Source: JAZDEY01 sp043808325 [NCBI: Candidatus Eiseniibacteriota bacterium] | GTDB lineage: Bacteria > Arandabacterota > Arandabacteria > Arandabacterales | Reading direction: 5' to 3' | DNA: 64,000 bases | NCBI GenBank assembly: GCA_043808325.1 | Contig: JAZDEY010000047.1 | Location: 10,536 to 74,535, forward strand | Part shown: positions 9,187 to 18,013 of the stretch, piece after piece | Layout of the letters: each line of letters begins with the position of its first letter | How positions within the stretch are numbered: the stretch's first letter is position 1 | Made by a program: the position numbers and the translations under genes | The notes under the pieces: generated by a model | What the model saw: the letters and a program-made list of their open reading frames with translations, nothing else | Databases searched by the model: none | What the model was told of the DNA's origin: nothing

Positions 9187-9642
9187 ATGAAGACCGTCAA
9201 GGTTCTCGTGTTCCACCCGGAGCTCTGCGAGGGTGACCGCGCCTGCGAGCGCGCCTGCTCGAAGGTGCAGTACTTCAGGTCCGATGAGGGTGGAGAGAAA
9301 TCGGCATTGCGGATTACCAAGGGCAAGGGCGGCAAATTCGAGTGCACGGTCTGCAACCACTGCGGCCTTTGCGTAGATATGTGCCCTGTGCTGGCCTTGA
9401 GGAGGCTGTCATCCGGTGTGGTCACACTGAACAAGAAGGTGTGCGTCGGGTGCCAGGCCTGCGTGGCCTTCTGCCCGACGGGTGTGATGCGCCACGCGCC
9501 GGGCCACATCGTTCCCTTCAAGTGCATCTCCTGCGGTAAGTGCGTCGAGGCGTGCCCGAAGAAGGCGCTGGAGCTCGTGGAGATGCCAATTGAGGAACTG
9601 GAGCGCGAGGTCTATGCTAGGCACGGGAGGGTGTGCCCATGA
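9187..9642 (+). CDS. polyferredoxin subunit (4 x 4Fe-4S) of the AOR operon
   Basis: Electron-transfer subunit, 151 aa with 17 Cys. An N-terminal group (C14, C20, C24) is followed by CTVCNHCGLCVDMCP, then CVGCQACVAFCP and CISCGKCVEACP. That can bind about four 4Fe-4S clusters in the DmsB/HycB/AorA-like style. It should pass electrons between the downstream tungsto-/molybdoenzyme and ferredoxin or another carrier. GAGAGGG precedes the ATG. Its stop overlaps the start of the next gene (ATGA at 9639-9642), so the two subunits are translationally coupled. Confidence 0.86.
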   Translation: MKTVKVLVFHPELCEGDRACERACSKVQYFRSDEGGEKSALRITKGKGGKFECTVCNHCGLCVDMCPVLALRRLSSGVVTLNKKVCVGCQACVAFCPTGVMRHAPGHIVPFKCISCGKCVEACPKKALELVEMPIEELEREVYARHGRVCP

Positions 9643-12002
9643 AGGGTCCCGAGAACACCATCGAGTGCGATTACAAGCCTAAGACACTGAAGACTGCCGG
9701 CGGATTCGAAACCGGAAACACACGCCACGAGTGGGACTATGCCAAGCTCAGGGCCGCGCACAAGGTTCTCGCCGAGTTCAGGTACGAGAAACGCCCGGTG
9801 GTCCGCGGTTACGCCGGCCGCACACTCTACGTCAACCTCACCAGGAACGAGATAGCCGAGAGGCCCGTGACCGATGAGATGAAGAGGCAGTTCACCGGCG
9901 GCAAGGGCTTCGACCTCAAGCTGCTTTACGACGCTATCAAGCCTTCGACCAGGTGGGACAGCGAGGAGAACGATCTGGTGCTCGCTGCTGGACCGCTCTG
10001 CGGCACGACGCAGTATTCCGGCATGGGCAAGTGCCTTGCTGCCACCGTCTCGCCCCTGACTAACATAGTCTGCGACTCCAACGCCGGCGGGTACTTCGCC
10101 CCTTACCTCAAGTTCGCGGGCTTCGACGCCATCGAAATCCAGGGGAAAGCCAGGGAGGACGTGGCGGTTGTAGTCGATGGAAATGAGGGTGTGGTGAGGA
10201 TCGAGACTGCGCCTCTGGAGGAGGTCAACTCCCATCTCCTGGCGGAGCAGCTCACGCACATGTACGCCGTTGCGGACACCGATGCCGCGAGGCAGAACGT
10301 TGCCGTCGTCTCCTCCGGGAAGGGTGCGGAGCACTCTTACTGGGGCTGCCTCAATATATCGTTCTACGATCCGAGGAGGAAGGTGGCAAGGCTCAAGCAG
10401 CACGGGCGCGGCGGACTGGGCACGGTATTTAGAGACAAGAAACTCAAAGCCCTGGTCGCGAGGATCGAGAAGATGGACGGCCTCTCGAACGATCCTGCCG
10501 ACCCCGAACTGATTGTAGCTGCCGGGATAAGACACCACACCGAGATGCGGGACCTTGACTCCCACCAGTGCTGTATGCGCGAGGTTGGAACAGGGAACAT
10601 CGTCGAGGTCATGGATGCCTATGACCTCTTGCCCGTCGAGAACTATAGATTCGGCTCATCGCCCAAGGCGTCGAACCTCCATTCCAAGCACTTCTACAAG
10701 CGATTCACTCAGGTCATACCCGACGGTTGCTGGTTCGGCTGCACGATGGCGTGCGCCAAGGTCGTGGACGGCTTCACCGTTATGACCGGCCCTTACAAGG
10801 GGATGAGATTCTCGGTCGATGGGCCCGAGTACGAGAACTCGGGCGGGTGCGCCAACATGGGTATCTTTGACCCCGACTGGGTCATAGAGTGGAACTTCTA
10901 CTGCGACTCGTACGGCATCGACACCATATCCTTAGCTACCGGCATGGCGTTCTACATGGAGATGTACGAGTACGGGATCCTGAACAAGGAGCGGTGTGCG
11001 GGCCTCGAGCTGGTATGGGGGAACGGGGAGGCGGTCCTGGAGTTCCTGCACCGGGTCGCGCAGGGCGACAAGCACGAATTCATTCAATTCGCGGCAAAAG
11101 GCGTTCGCAGAACCAAGGATTGGCTCATTGCGAAGGGATGGGGCGATCCCGTCTTGATCGAGAACTGCGGCATGGAGAACAAGGGGCTCGAGTTCTCCGA
11201 GTATGTGTCCAAGGAGTCGCTGGCGCAGCAGGGCGGCTACGGCCTGACGAACAAGGGGCCGCAGCACGACGAGGCCTGGCTGATCTTTATGGACATGGTC
11301 AACAAGCAGATACCTACGTTCAAGGACAAGGCGGAGGCGCTCCACTACTTCCCGATGTGGCGGACGTGGTTTGGGCTGGTGGGGCTCTGCAAGCTGCCCT
11401 GGAACGACATAACTCCCGTGTCGAACGCGCAGACGAAGGAGCCGGCGAAGGTACCCGAACACCTGCAGAACTACGCGGACGTAATGAGCGGCACGCTGGG
11501 TGAGGACATCAAGCCGCAGGACCTGGTCGACATGAGCGAGCGAGTATATAACTTCCAGCGCTCGATGAACGTCTGGATGGGCCGCGGCATGCGCTGGGAT
11601 GATCGGATACCGTTCCGAGCGAAGGGCCCGGTGACCGAGATGGAGTACCTGTCGAGGCAGGAGCGCTATGACAAGCAGCTCCTTGAGAAGGGGCTCACGA
11701 CCAAGGAGGCGTTGGCTAAGATGAGCGTGTTCGAGAAGCGCAATCTGCTGGCCTCTTACCGTGACGACCAGTATGAGAAGCTCACCGACGCTGTTTACCA
11801 CAGGCGCGGTTGGACGCCCAATGGGATCCCAACGCCGCAGAAGATGCGGGCGCTGGGCTTCGGCGGGTACAAGGACCTCCTCGAGATGCTCCAGAAGAAG
11901 ATCGACGAGGATGAGAGGGCGGGGCTCAACAGGTGGGGCGGCAATTATGGCAAGGACGAGAGCCCGCCCATCAACGAACTCAGGTACTGGGAGAAATGGT
12001 GA
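9639..12002 (+). CDS. aldehyde ferredoxin oxidoreductase family tungsten/molybdenum enzyme
   Basis: Catalytic subunit of the AOR family, which uses bis-pterin W or Mo and a 4Fe-4S cluster, classically oxidising aldehydes to acids with ferredoxin. The N-terminal domain (about 50-270) has the family sequence GRTLYVNLTRNEI, TGGKGFDLKLLYD and GPLCGTTQYSGMGK. The cluster motif is C364-x3-C368-x3-C372, with a C-terminal Cys at C584 (GLVGLCKLPWND). Pyrococcus AOR uses CX2CX3C plus one distal Cys, so the first spacing is one longer here. At 787 aa it is longer than the usual 600-650; the extra length includes about 50 residues before the AOR start and insertions after C584. The substrate cannot be told from sequence. 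The start ATG has GGGAGGG upstream. Confidence 0.9.
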   Translation: MKGPENTIECDYKPKTLKTAGGFETGNTRHEWDYAKLRAAHKVLAEFRYEKRPVVRGYAGRTLYVNLTRNEIAERPVTDEMKRQFTGGKGFDLKLLYDAIKPSTRWDSEENDLVLAAGPLCGTTQYSGMGKCLAATVSPLTNIVCDSNAGGYFAPYLKFAGFDAIEIQGKAREDVAVVVDGNEGVVRIETAPLEEVNSHLLAEQLTHMYAVADTDAARQNVAVVSSGKGAEHSYWGCLNISFYDPRRKVARLKQHGRGGLGTVFRDKKLKALVARIEKMDGLSNDPADPELIVAAGIRHHTEMRDLDSHQCCMREVGTGNIVEVMDAYDLLPVENYRFGSSPKASNLHSKHFYKRFTQVIPDGCWFGCTMACAKVVDGFTVMTGPYKGMRFSVDGPEYENSGGCANMGIFDPDWVIEWNFYCDSYGIDTISLATGMAFYMEMYEYGILNKERCAGLELVWGNGEAVLEFLHRVAQGDKHEFIQFAAKGVRRTKDWLIAKGWGDPVLIENCGMENKGLEFSEYVSKESLAQQGGYGLTNKGPQHDEAWLIFMDMVNKQIPTFKDKAEALHYFPMWRTWFGLVGLCKLPWNDITPVSNAQTKEPAKVPEHLQNYADVMSGTLGEDIKPQDLVDMSERVYNFQRSMNVWMGRGMRWDDRIPFRAKGPVTEMEYLSRQERYDKQLLEKGLTTKEALAKMSVFEKRNLLASYRDDQYEKLTDAVYHRRGWTPNGIPTPQKMRALGFGGYKDLLEMLQKKIDEDERAGLNRWGGNYGKDESPPINELRYWEKW

Positions 12003-12003
12003 G

Positions 12004-12606
12004 ATGAAAGACGCGGAGAAAGCGAAGCTCGAAGCAAGGCTCCTCAGGGCCTCGGTCGGCATCGCAGGCGCGGGCGGGCTCGGCTCCAACGCGGCCGTGG
12101 CACTGGCGCGGGCGGGCGTCGGGCATCTCGTCATCGTGGACGACGACAAGGTGGAGAAGAAGAACCTCACTCGCCAGTACTACTTCCTTGACCAGGTCGG
12201 GACGCTCAAGGTTGAGGCTTTGAAGGCAAACATCGAGCGCGCGGTCGAGGGGGTTAAGGTTGATGCCGTCGCGAAGAGGCTCGTACCAGGACAAATGGCC
12301 GCGCCTTTTAAGGACGTAGATGTGGTTGTGGAGGCTCTCGACAACGCCGAAACCAAGACTCGGTTCGTCCAGGAAGTGCTTAGGGATCTCCCTGGAAAGC
12401 CGGTGGTCGCGGCCTCGGGGGTCGCGGGATGGGGTGGGTGCGAGAGGATCGAGCTCAAGAGATTTGCGCCGCTTCATCTGGTGAGGGACAAGCGCGCCAA
12501 GTCGAGCGACGAGGGCGTGCTCCTCGCGCCGAAGGTCTGCACGATGGCTAACATGCAGGCCAACGTGGTGCTGGAGATACTGCTGGGGGCCGAGCATGTC
12601 GATTGA
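12004..12606 (+). CDS. small ThiF/MoeB-family adenylyltransferase
   Basis: E1-like enzyme that would adenylate the C-terminal Gly-Gly of a MoaD/ThiS-type carrier, here most likely for pterin dithiolene sulphur. The product is 200 aa. It has a Rossmann nucleotide site GIAGAGGLGSN (about residues 19-29), the acidic VDDDKVEKKNLTRQYYF block with the conserved Asp and Arg-Gln, and VVEALDNAETK. The Zn-binding CXXC pairs of MoeB are absent, as in short ThiF forms. It starts two bases after the AOR stop and overlaps the carrier gene by 11 bases, so it is probably dedicated to this operon. Confidence 0.87.
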   Translation: MKDAEKAKLEARLLRASVGIAGAGGLGSNAAVALARAGVGHLVIVDDDKVEKKNLTRQYYFLDQVGTLKVEALKANIERAVEGVKVDAVAKRLVPGQMAAPFKDVDVVVEALDNAETKTRFVQEVLRDLPGKPVVAASGVAGWGGCERIELKRFAPLHLVRDKRAKSSDEGVLLAPKVCTMANMQANVVLEILLGAEHVD

Positions 12607-12796
12607 TGTGAACAGCGAGGCCATCCCCTACATCAAGGATGAGACAATCTCCGAGCTGCTTGCGCGCATGAACTACGTCTTCCCGATGCTGGTGGTGGTT
12701 GTGGACGGGAAGATAATACAGGAAACGGAGTTCAAATCCGCGAAGTTCGAAGACGGGGCGAAGATCGAGGTCATCCACCTCACGAGCGGGGGATGA
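12596..12796 (+). CDS. MoaD/ThiS-like sulfur carrier protein
   Basis: A 66-aa beta-grasp protein ending in TSGG, the Gly-Gly tail that is adenylated and thiocarboxylated in MoaD and ThiS. It starts inside the ThiF-like gene (11-base overlap). Together with the AOR subunit this suggests local supply of the pterin dithiolene needed by the tungsten/molybdenum enzyme. It is shorter than typical MoaD (about 80 aa) and close to ThiS size; position favours a cofactor role. It is the last gene of the operon; no clear hairpin terminator follows. Confidence 0.86.
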   Translation: MSIDVNSEAIPYIKDETISELLARMNYVFPMLVVVVDGKIIQETEFKSAKFEDGAKIEVIHLTSGG

Positions 12797-13069
12797 GCAC
12801 GGTCTCGGACGGCTGCTGCTTAGACTTGCCGCGAACTGCCTGACTATTCCGCTCGTCAATGCGTCAGCTCACATTATCATATCCGTATGCCCCTGCGGCA
12901 GAAGTCAATCTTGGCGATCCGGAAGCGGCCAGTGTACGTGGGCCCCGGTCTGTTGCGATAAGGAGCCCCCCGTGCTAACTTAATCCGGTCCGACCATCAT
13001 ATTGATCTGCGGCCTTGCCTTGGATTAGGCAGGGGACAAGAGACGGAAACGCCGGAAAGTAGGGAAGGA

Positions 13070-14254
13070 ATGATGAAGATGATGAAGCCCAACGTCTTCA
13101 CTGCATTCGTTATCGCTGCGGCGGTCGCCTTGGCGGCCGGATGTACAAAGAAGAGCCAACGCACCGGCCCACCGGCCGTCCCCGTGATCGCGGCGGATGC
13201 CGTATCGATGGATGTCCCGGTCGAGTTGACCTCGATCGGAACTGTCGAAGCTTTCAATAGTGTAGCTGTCACAGCTCGCGCGAGCGGCCAGCTCATGCGC
13301 GTGGGGCTGAACGAAGGCCAGGATGTTAAGAAAGGTGACTTCCTTTTCCAGATCGACCCTGCTCCCTATCAGGCTACTCTCGACGAGGCCCAGGCCAATC
13401 TCGAGCGGGACCGTGCGAGGCTCGTGAGCGCGGAGGCGGACGGGGCCCGCTACGCCGAACTCATCAAGAAGGGCTACGTCACCCAGGAGGAATATGACCG
13501 GGTCGCATCTACTGCGGCCGCAGCCAAGGCGACGGTCCAGGCCGACGACGCCGCCGCGAGGGGAGCGCGCCTTAATCTTGACTATTGCACGATCCTCGCG
13601 CCTATTGCGGGCCGCACGGGCAGCCTCCTTGTGAAATCGGGGAATATGGTCACCCCCAGCATCTCCAATCCGCTGGTCACGATCAATCAGATGGTTCCCA
13701 TCTATGTGAGGTTCACGATTCCCGAGCAGCAACTGCCCCAGGTCCGCCGCTATGCCCAAGAGGGGACCCTCGCGGTCGAGGCCTCAATCCCATCGGATTC
13801 GACCAAGGTGGTTGGCGGCAAACTTACCTTCATCAATAATACCGTTGACCGCGAGACGGGTACGGTCTTGCTCAAGGCAACCTTCCCAAACGAGAATATG
13901 GCACTGTGGCCGGGCCAATTTGTTCAGGTGGTTCTCGTTCTCAAGACCCAGGCAAGTGCGACGGTGGTTCCCGCGGCGGCGGTGCAACCGTCGCAGCAGG
14001 GGGACTATATCTACGTGATCAAGCCCGATAGCACGGCCGAACTGCGCTCCGTGGTTCAGGGGGTCAAACTCGACGATAAAGTCGTCATCCTGAAAGGAGT
14101 CCAGCCTGGGGAGAGGGTGGTGACCGATGGGCAGCTTCGGCTTGTGCCCGGGGCGAAGGTTGCGGTCAAGACCGGGCTGGTTCCCGGCACGCCTGGCAGC
14201 GCACCCGCGGCGGGGCGTGGAGAAGCCTCTCCGGGCGGGGCCACAGCGCGATGA
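13070..14254 (+). CDS. RND efflux periplasmic adaptor lipoprotein
   Basis: Membrane-fusion protein linking an RND pump to an outer-membrane channel. The product is 394 aa with a signal peptide and lipobox (VALAAGC, Cys25), so it is probably lipid-anchored in the inner membrane. It has lipoyl-like halves (ARASGQLMRVGLNEGQDVKK near 65 and the return strand LDYCTILAPIAGRTGSLLVK near 170). Between them is an alpha-hairpin (about 100-160) rich in Ala/Glu, followed by beta-barrel and membrane-proximal domains to about 375. Its stop overlaps the permease start (ATGA). The start is ambiguous among clustered Met codons (13070, 13073, 13079, 13082). No regulator or TolC gene adjoins it. Confidence 0.92.
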   Translation: MMKMMKPNVFTAFVIAAAVALAAGCTKKSQRTGPPAVPVIAADAVSMDVPVELTSIGTVEAFNSVAVTARASGQLMRVGLNEGQDVKKGDFLFQIDPAPYQATLDEAQANLERDRARLVSAEADGARYAELIKKGYVTQEEYDRVASTAAAAKATVQADDAAARGARLNLDYCTILAPIAGRTGSLLVKSGNMVTPSISNPLVTINQMVPIYVRFTIPEQQLPQVRRYAQEGTLAVEASIPSDSTKVVGGKLTFINNTVDRETGTVLLKATFPNENMALWPGQFVQVVLVLKTQASATVVPAAAVQPSQQGDYIYVIKPDSTAELRSVVQGVKLDDKVVILKGVQPGERVVTDGQLRLVPGAKVAVKTGLVPGTPGSAPAAGRGEASPGGATAR

Positions 14255-17200
14255 ACCTCTCTGACATCTTCATCCGCCGCCCGGTGATGACTACCCTGGT
14301 GATGCTGGGGATTCTGCTGTTCGGCTTGATCGCCTATCGGCAGCTTCCAGTCAATGATCTGCCGAACGTCGATTTTCCGACCATTTCAGTAAGTGCGGGT
14401 CTTCCGGGCGCGACGCCGCAGACCATGGCATCGGCCGTTGCGACTCCGCTGGAGAAGCAGTTCTCGACAATCGCGGGAGTCGTATCGATGAGCTCGACCA
14501 ACAGGGCGGGCTCGACCCAGATCACGTTGCAATTCGATCTCAGTCGCGACATCGATGGCGCCGCGCAGGACGTCCAATCGGCAATCGCGGTCGTTCAGCG
14601 CCAGCTGCCTCCGGGGATGCCCTCGGCCCCGTCCTATCGAAAGGTCAACCCGGCCGATCAGCCGATCCTCTTCATTGCGCTCACGTCGCCCACTCTGCCG
14701 CTCTATACCCTGGATGAATATGCCGAAGGGATGCTTGCGCAGCAGATCTCGATGGTCACCGGGGTCGCTCAGGTGCAGGTATTCGGTTCGCAGAAGTACG
14801 CGGTTCGGGTTCAGTTGGATCCCAATCGTCTCGCCAGCCGAGGGATCGGCATCGACGATGTTCAGACTGCGATCAGGAACGCGAACGTCAACCTGCCGAC
14901 CGGCACGCTCGACGGGGCCACCAGGTCGTACACGATCCAGGCGAGCGGGCAGCTCCTTGCCGCCGCGGCATATAGGGGCATCATCGTAGCCTACCGGAAC
15001 GGGTACCCCGTGCGCCTGGAAGACCTGGGCGATGTGCTCGATAGCGTCCAGAATGACAAGAATGCCGCCTGGTTCGTGGACAAGCGCGGCATGATTCTGG
15101 CGGTCCAACGCCAGCCTGGGACCAATACGGTGGAAGTCGCCAAGGCGGTGAAAGCGATCCTGCCGAGCTTCAGCGCGAAGTTGCCTGCCTCTGTCCGAAT
15201 GCAGGTGCTTTTCGACCGCTCTGAGTCGATCCGGGCTTCGGTGGCCGACGTGAAGAATACGCTCCTGATCGCGCTGGTGCTGGTGATCCTGGTGATCTTC
15301 CTCTTCCTGCGAAACCTCTCGGCGACGGTGATTCCCTCGCTTGCTCTGCCGATGTCGCTGATAGGCACCTTCGCCTTGATGTGGCGTCTGGGCTATACCC
15401 TGGATAACCTCTCGCTGATGGCACTCACCCTGTCGATCGGTTTTGTGGTGGACGACGCGATCGTTATGCTCGAGAACATCGTGCGGCACCTGGAGATGGG
15501 GGAGAAGCCGCTTGAGGCCGCCTTTAACGGGTCCCGTGAGATTAGCTTCACGATTCTCTCGATGACGCTCGCTTTGGTCGCGGTATTTATCCCGATCATG
15601 TTCATGGGTGGGATCATTGGGCGTCTCTTCCGCGAGTTCGCGGTCACGATTGCAGTTGCGATCCTGATCTCCGGTCTGGTCTCTCTGAGCTTGACCCCGA
15701 TGCTCTCGAGCCGCTTCCTGCGCGCGTCGCGCGAAGCTCACCACGGCAGGTTCTACGCGGTGACCGAACGCTGGTTTAAAAGGATGCTCGCGGGGTACGA
15801 ACGCGGGCTCAGGTGGTCGATCGGTCATATGCGTTTCACTCTAGGTTACTCGATTGTGATCCTGGTGCTGACCGTCCTGCTCTTTGTGAAGATCCCCAAG
15901 GGTTTCTTCCCGAGCCAGGATACGGGGCGGATCACAGGTACGACACAGGCACAGGAAGGGATATCGTTCGATGCGATGGTGCAGCACCAGCAGGCGGCGG
16001 CGGCGGTAGTCGCGGCCGATCCTAACGTCGAGGCCTTCATGTCCAGCGTCGGGTCGTCAAATCAAGGCAACCTTATGATCCGTTTGACCTCGCGGTCCAA
16101 GCGGAAGCTCAATCCCGACCAGGTGATCCAGGAGCTGCGACGGAAGCTGGCGCAGATCCCCGGACTCAACGTGTTCCTGCAGAACCCTCCGCCGATATCG
16201 TTCGGGTCATTCCAGTCCCGGAGTCAATACCAATACGCGCTCCAGGGGACGGATACCGATCAGCTCTATCGCGTGGCGCAGCAGATGACTGAGCGGGTGC
16301 GAGGCCTCAAAGCGCTCCAGGACGTCACGAGCGACCTCTTGGTTCGAAACCCACAGGTCAACGTGGTCATCGACCGTGACAAGGCGGCAGCGCTCGGGGT
16401 CACGGTCAATCAGATCGAATCGGCGCTGGCGGGCGCGTACGCCTCAGGGCAGGTCTCAACCATCTACGCACCCAATGACGAGTACTGGGTGATCCTTGAG
16501 CTTCTGCCGCAGTACCAGATGGACCCGGCGAACCTGTCGTCCTTGTATATTCACTCCGCTAACGGCCAGATGGTGCCTTTGCGCGCTGTCGCCGATATCA
16601 CCCAGAGCATCGGGCCGGCTTCGGTAAACCATCTGGGGCAATTTCCCGCAGTGACCATCTCGTTCAATCTTGCCCCAGGTGCGGCGCTGGGGACCGCACT
16701 CGCCGAGGTTACACAGATTGGGCGCGAGGTCCTGCCCGAGAACATCAGTGCCAGCTTCCAGGGGACGGCACAAGCCTTCCAGTCCTCGATGCACGGCCTC
16801 GGGATTCTGCTGGTGGTGGCGATTCTGGTGATCTACCTGGTACTGGGGATTCTCTACGAGAGTTTCATCCACCCGGTCACAATTCTTTCGGCGCTCCCAT
16901 TTGCGGGCTTCGGCGCGCTGGTAACGCTTCTGATCTTCAATGTCCAACTGACCATCTATTCGTTCGTCGGCGTCATCATGCTGGTCGGCCTTGTAAAGAA
17001 GAACGGAATCATGATGATCGACTTTGCTCTTGATGCTCAGCGTAATGAGGGGAAGACCCCGCGCGACGCGATCTGCCAAGCCTGCCTGATCCGGTTCCGG
17101 CCGATCATGATGACCACGATGTCGGCGCTCGCGGGAACGTTGCCGATCGCAATCGGCTTTGGTGCGGGATCGGAAGCGAGGCGCCCGCTCGGGCTCGCGG

Positions 17201-17337
17201 TCCTGGGCGGACTGGTGTTCTCGCAATTTCTGACCTTGTTTGTAACCCCGGTCTTCTACCTATACCTGGATCGATTCCAGGGCAGTATCCGGCATCTTGT
17301 TGGGGGTAAGACAAGTGAATCTCATCGTGGTCTCTGA
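14251..17337 (+). CDS. RND multidrug-type efflux permease (HAE1, canonical proton relay)
   Basis: Proton-driven inner-membrane pump of the AcrB/MdtB class, 1028 aa. N-terminal INLSD-type start, FIRRPVMTTLVMLG (TM1), NVDFPTISVSAGLPGATPQ and SSTNRAGSTQITLQF are HAE1 signatures. Twelve hydrophobic segments lie in two sets (TM1; about 330-500; about 525-545; 850-1010). The proton-relay residues are present: D401-D402 in TM4 (FVVDDAIVMLENI) and K917 in TM10 (GLVKKNGIMMIDFA). It pairs with the adaptor immediately upstream. Substrates cannot be predicted; the TolC partner could be supplied from the second efflux operon at 32655-39053. Confidence 0.93.
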   Translation: MNLSDIFIRRPVMTTLVMLGILLFGLIAYRQLPVNDLPNVDFPTISVSAGLPGATPQTMASAVATPLEKQFSTIAGVVSMSSTNRAGSTQITLQFDLSRDIDGAAQDVQSAIAVVQRQLPPGMPSAPSYRKVNPADQPILFIALTSPTLPLYTLDEYAEGMLAQQISMVTGVAQVQVFGSQKYAVRVQLDPNRLASRGIGIDDVQTAIRNANVNLPTGTLDGATRSYTIQASGQLLAAAAYRGIIVAYRNGYPVRLEDLGDVLDSVQNDKNAAWFVDKRGMILAVQRQPGTNTVEVAKAVKAILPSFSAKLPASVRMQVLFDRSESIRASVADVKNTLLIALVLVILVIFLFLRNLSATVIPSLALPMSLIGTFALMWRLGYTLDNLSLMALTLSIGFVVDDAIVMLENIVRHLEMGEKPLEAAFNGSREISFTILSMTLALVAVFIPIMFMGGIIGRLFREFAVTIAVAILISGLVSLSLTPMLSSRFLRASREAHHGRFYAVTERWFKRMLAGYERGLRWSIGHMRFTLGYSIVILVLTVLLFVKIPKGFFPSQDTGRITGTTQAQEGISFDAMVQHQQAAAAVVAADPNVEAFMSSVGSSNQGNLMIRLTSRSKRKLNPDQVIQELRRKLAQIPGLNVFLQNPPPISFGSFQSRSQYQYALQGTDTDQLYRVAQQMTERVRGLKALQDVTSDLLVRNPQVNVVIDRDKAAALGVTVNQIESALAGAYASGQVSTIYAPNDEYWVILELLPQYQMDPANLSSLYIHSANGQMVPLRAVADITQSIGPASVNHLGQFPAVTISFNLAPGAALGTALAEVTQIGREVLPENISASFQGTAQAFQSSMHGLGILLVVAILVIYLVLGILYESFIHPVTILSALPFAGFGALVTLLIFNVQLTIYSFVGVIMLVGLVKKNGIMMIDFALDAQRNEGKTPRDAICQACLIRFRPIMMTTMSALAGTLPIAIGFGAGSEARRPLGLAVLGGLVFSQFLTLFVTPVFYLYLDRFQGSIRHLVGGKTSESHRGL

Positions 17338-17341
17338 GATC

Positions 17342-17887
17342 CTATTCCTTCCAGGGATAATGATTTCTGGCGACACAATAGCTTCCTGATGGGGAGGCGA
17401 CCAGATCGATCGTGAACTCCAGCGGCTGGTCACCCTCTTCCAGGTAGGCCTCGGTCACCACGACCCTGTACTGCCAGGCCTCCAGATGACGTATCTCGTA
17501 GTCGAGATCATAAAGACAAAGGCAATGGCAGTTTCCTTGGATCTCTCGCTCGTTGATGAAGATCGTGTCGCCCGCGACCAGCACCGTGGTCTGGATGTCG
17601 GGGCAGCAGTTGAATCCGGCGTTAACGTGCTTCAGCTCGAGCGTCCGGTGCTCGTACTGATATTCGATGCAGTCCTCGTCCCTGTCGCGACCTGTCAGGC
17701 CCGGTGAGGAATCCCATTTCTTGCAAGCGGTCATATGGGTCATCTCGCCGGTGGGGTCGCCTGCTTCGGGCTGGGTAGACTTGTCGTCGCCGCAGCCGGC
17801 AACAAAGAACGACAGTGCAAGCACAAGGGTCAACATCGACGCCGATCTGGCGATACCGTGCGCTGAAAACCTATACGGTAGGTTCAT
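17342..17887 (-). CDS. cysteine-rich lipoprotein, unknown function
   Basis: A 181-aa lipoprotein: signal peptide with lipobox SFFVAGC at about residue 28. The mature part contains a clustered Cys set (FNCCPDIQ and NCHCLCLYDLDYEI) that could bind a metal or form disulfides. I do not recognise a named family. The start at 17887 is chosen for GGAGGT six bases upstream; a longer frame would bury the signal peptide. It converges on the RND permease with four bases between the stops. It has its own promoter at 17952-17980. Confidence 0.7.
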   Translation of the reverse strand: MNLPYRFSAHGIARSASMLTLVLALSFFVAGCGDDKSTQPEAGDPTGEMTHMTACKKWDSSPGLTGRDRDEDCIEYQYEHRTLELKHVNAGFNCCPDIQTTVLVAGDTIFINEREIQGNCHCLCLYDLDYEIRHLEAWQYRVVVTEAYLEEGDQPLEFTIDLVASPSGSYCVARNHYPWKE

Positions 17888-17945
17888 GGCCGCACCTCCG
17901 AGAACCTTGACCAACTCCCTGCGATTGTGGTGGAACGCGCCTCTC

Positions 17946-17980
17946 AAGCATATTATGCTTCGCGGGATCGGTTCTGTCAA
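17946..17980 (-). promoter_or_regulatory. promoter with palindrome over the -10 box
   Basis: On the minus strand TTGACA (17975-17980), a 17-base spacer and CATAAT (17952-17957). A perfect inverted repeat, AAGCATATTATGCTT (17946-17960), covers the -10 box and the expected start point, about 58 bases before the lipoprotein start. The promoter match is good; reading the repeat as an operator is inference. Confidence 0.5.
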
Positions 17981-18013
17981 GTGGTGGCCGGGGTGGCTCG
18001 TGTTGGGGTGGGG

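Noticed and set aside
9612-12170. Long minus-strand frames opposite the AOR gene
   Set aside because: No domain and no ribosome site; the plus-strand operon is continuous and coupled.
13013-13034. Hairpin CCTTGCCT / AGGCAGGG before the RND adaptor, considered as terminator or riboswitch
   Set aside because: Stem is short with a mismatch, no T-run follows, and no known riboswitch core was seen.
14386-15828. 480-codon minus-strand frame inside the first RND permease
   Set aside because: Composition rich in Arg/His/Asp with no motif; antisense shadow of a clear HAE1 gene.
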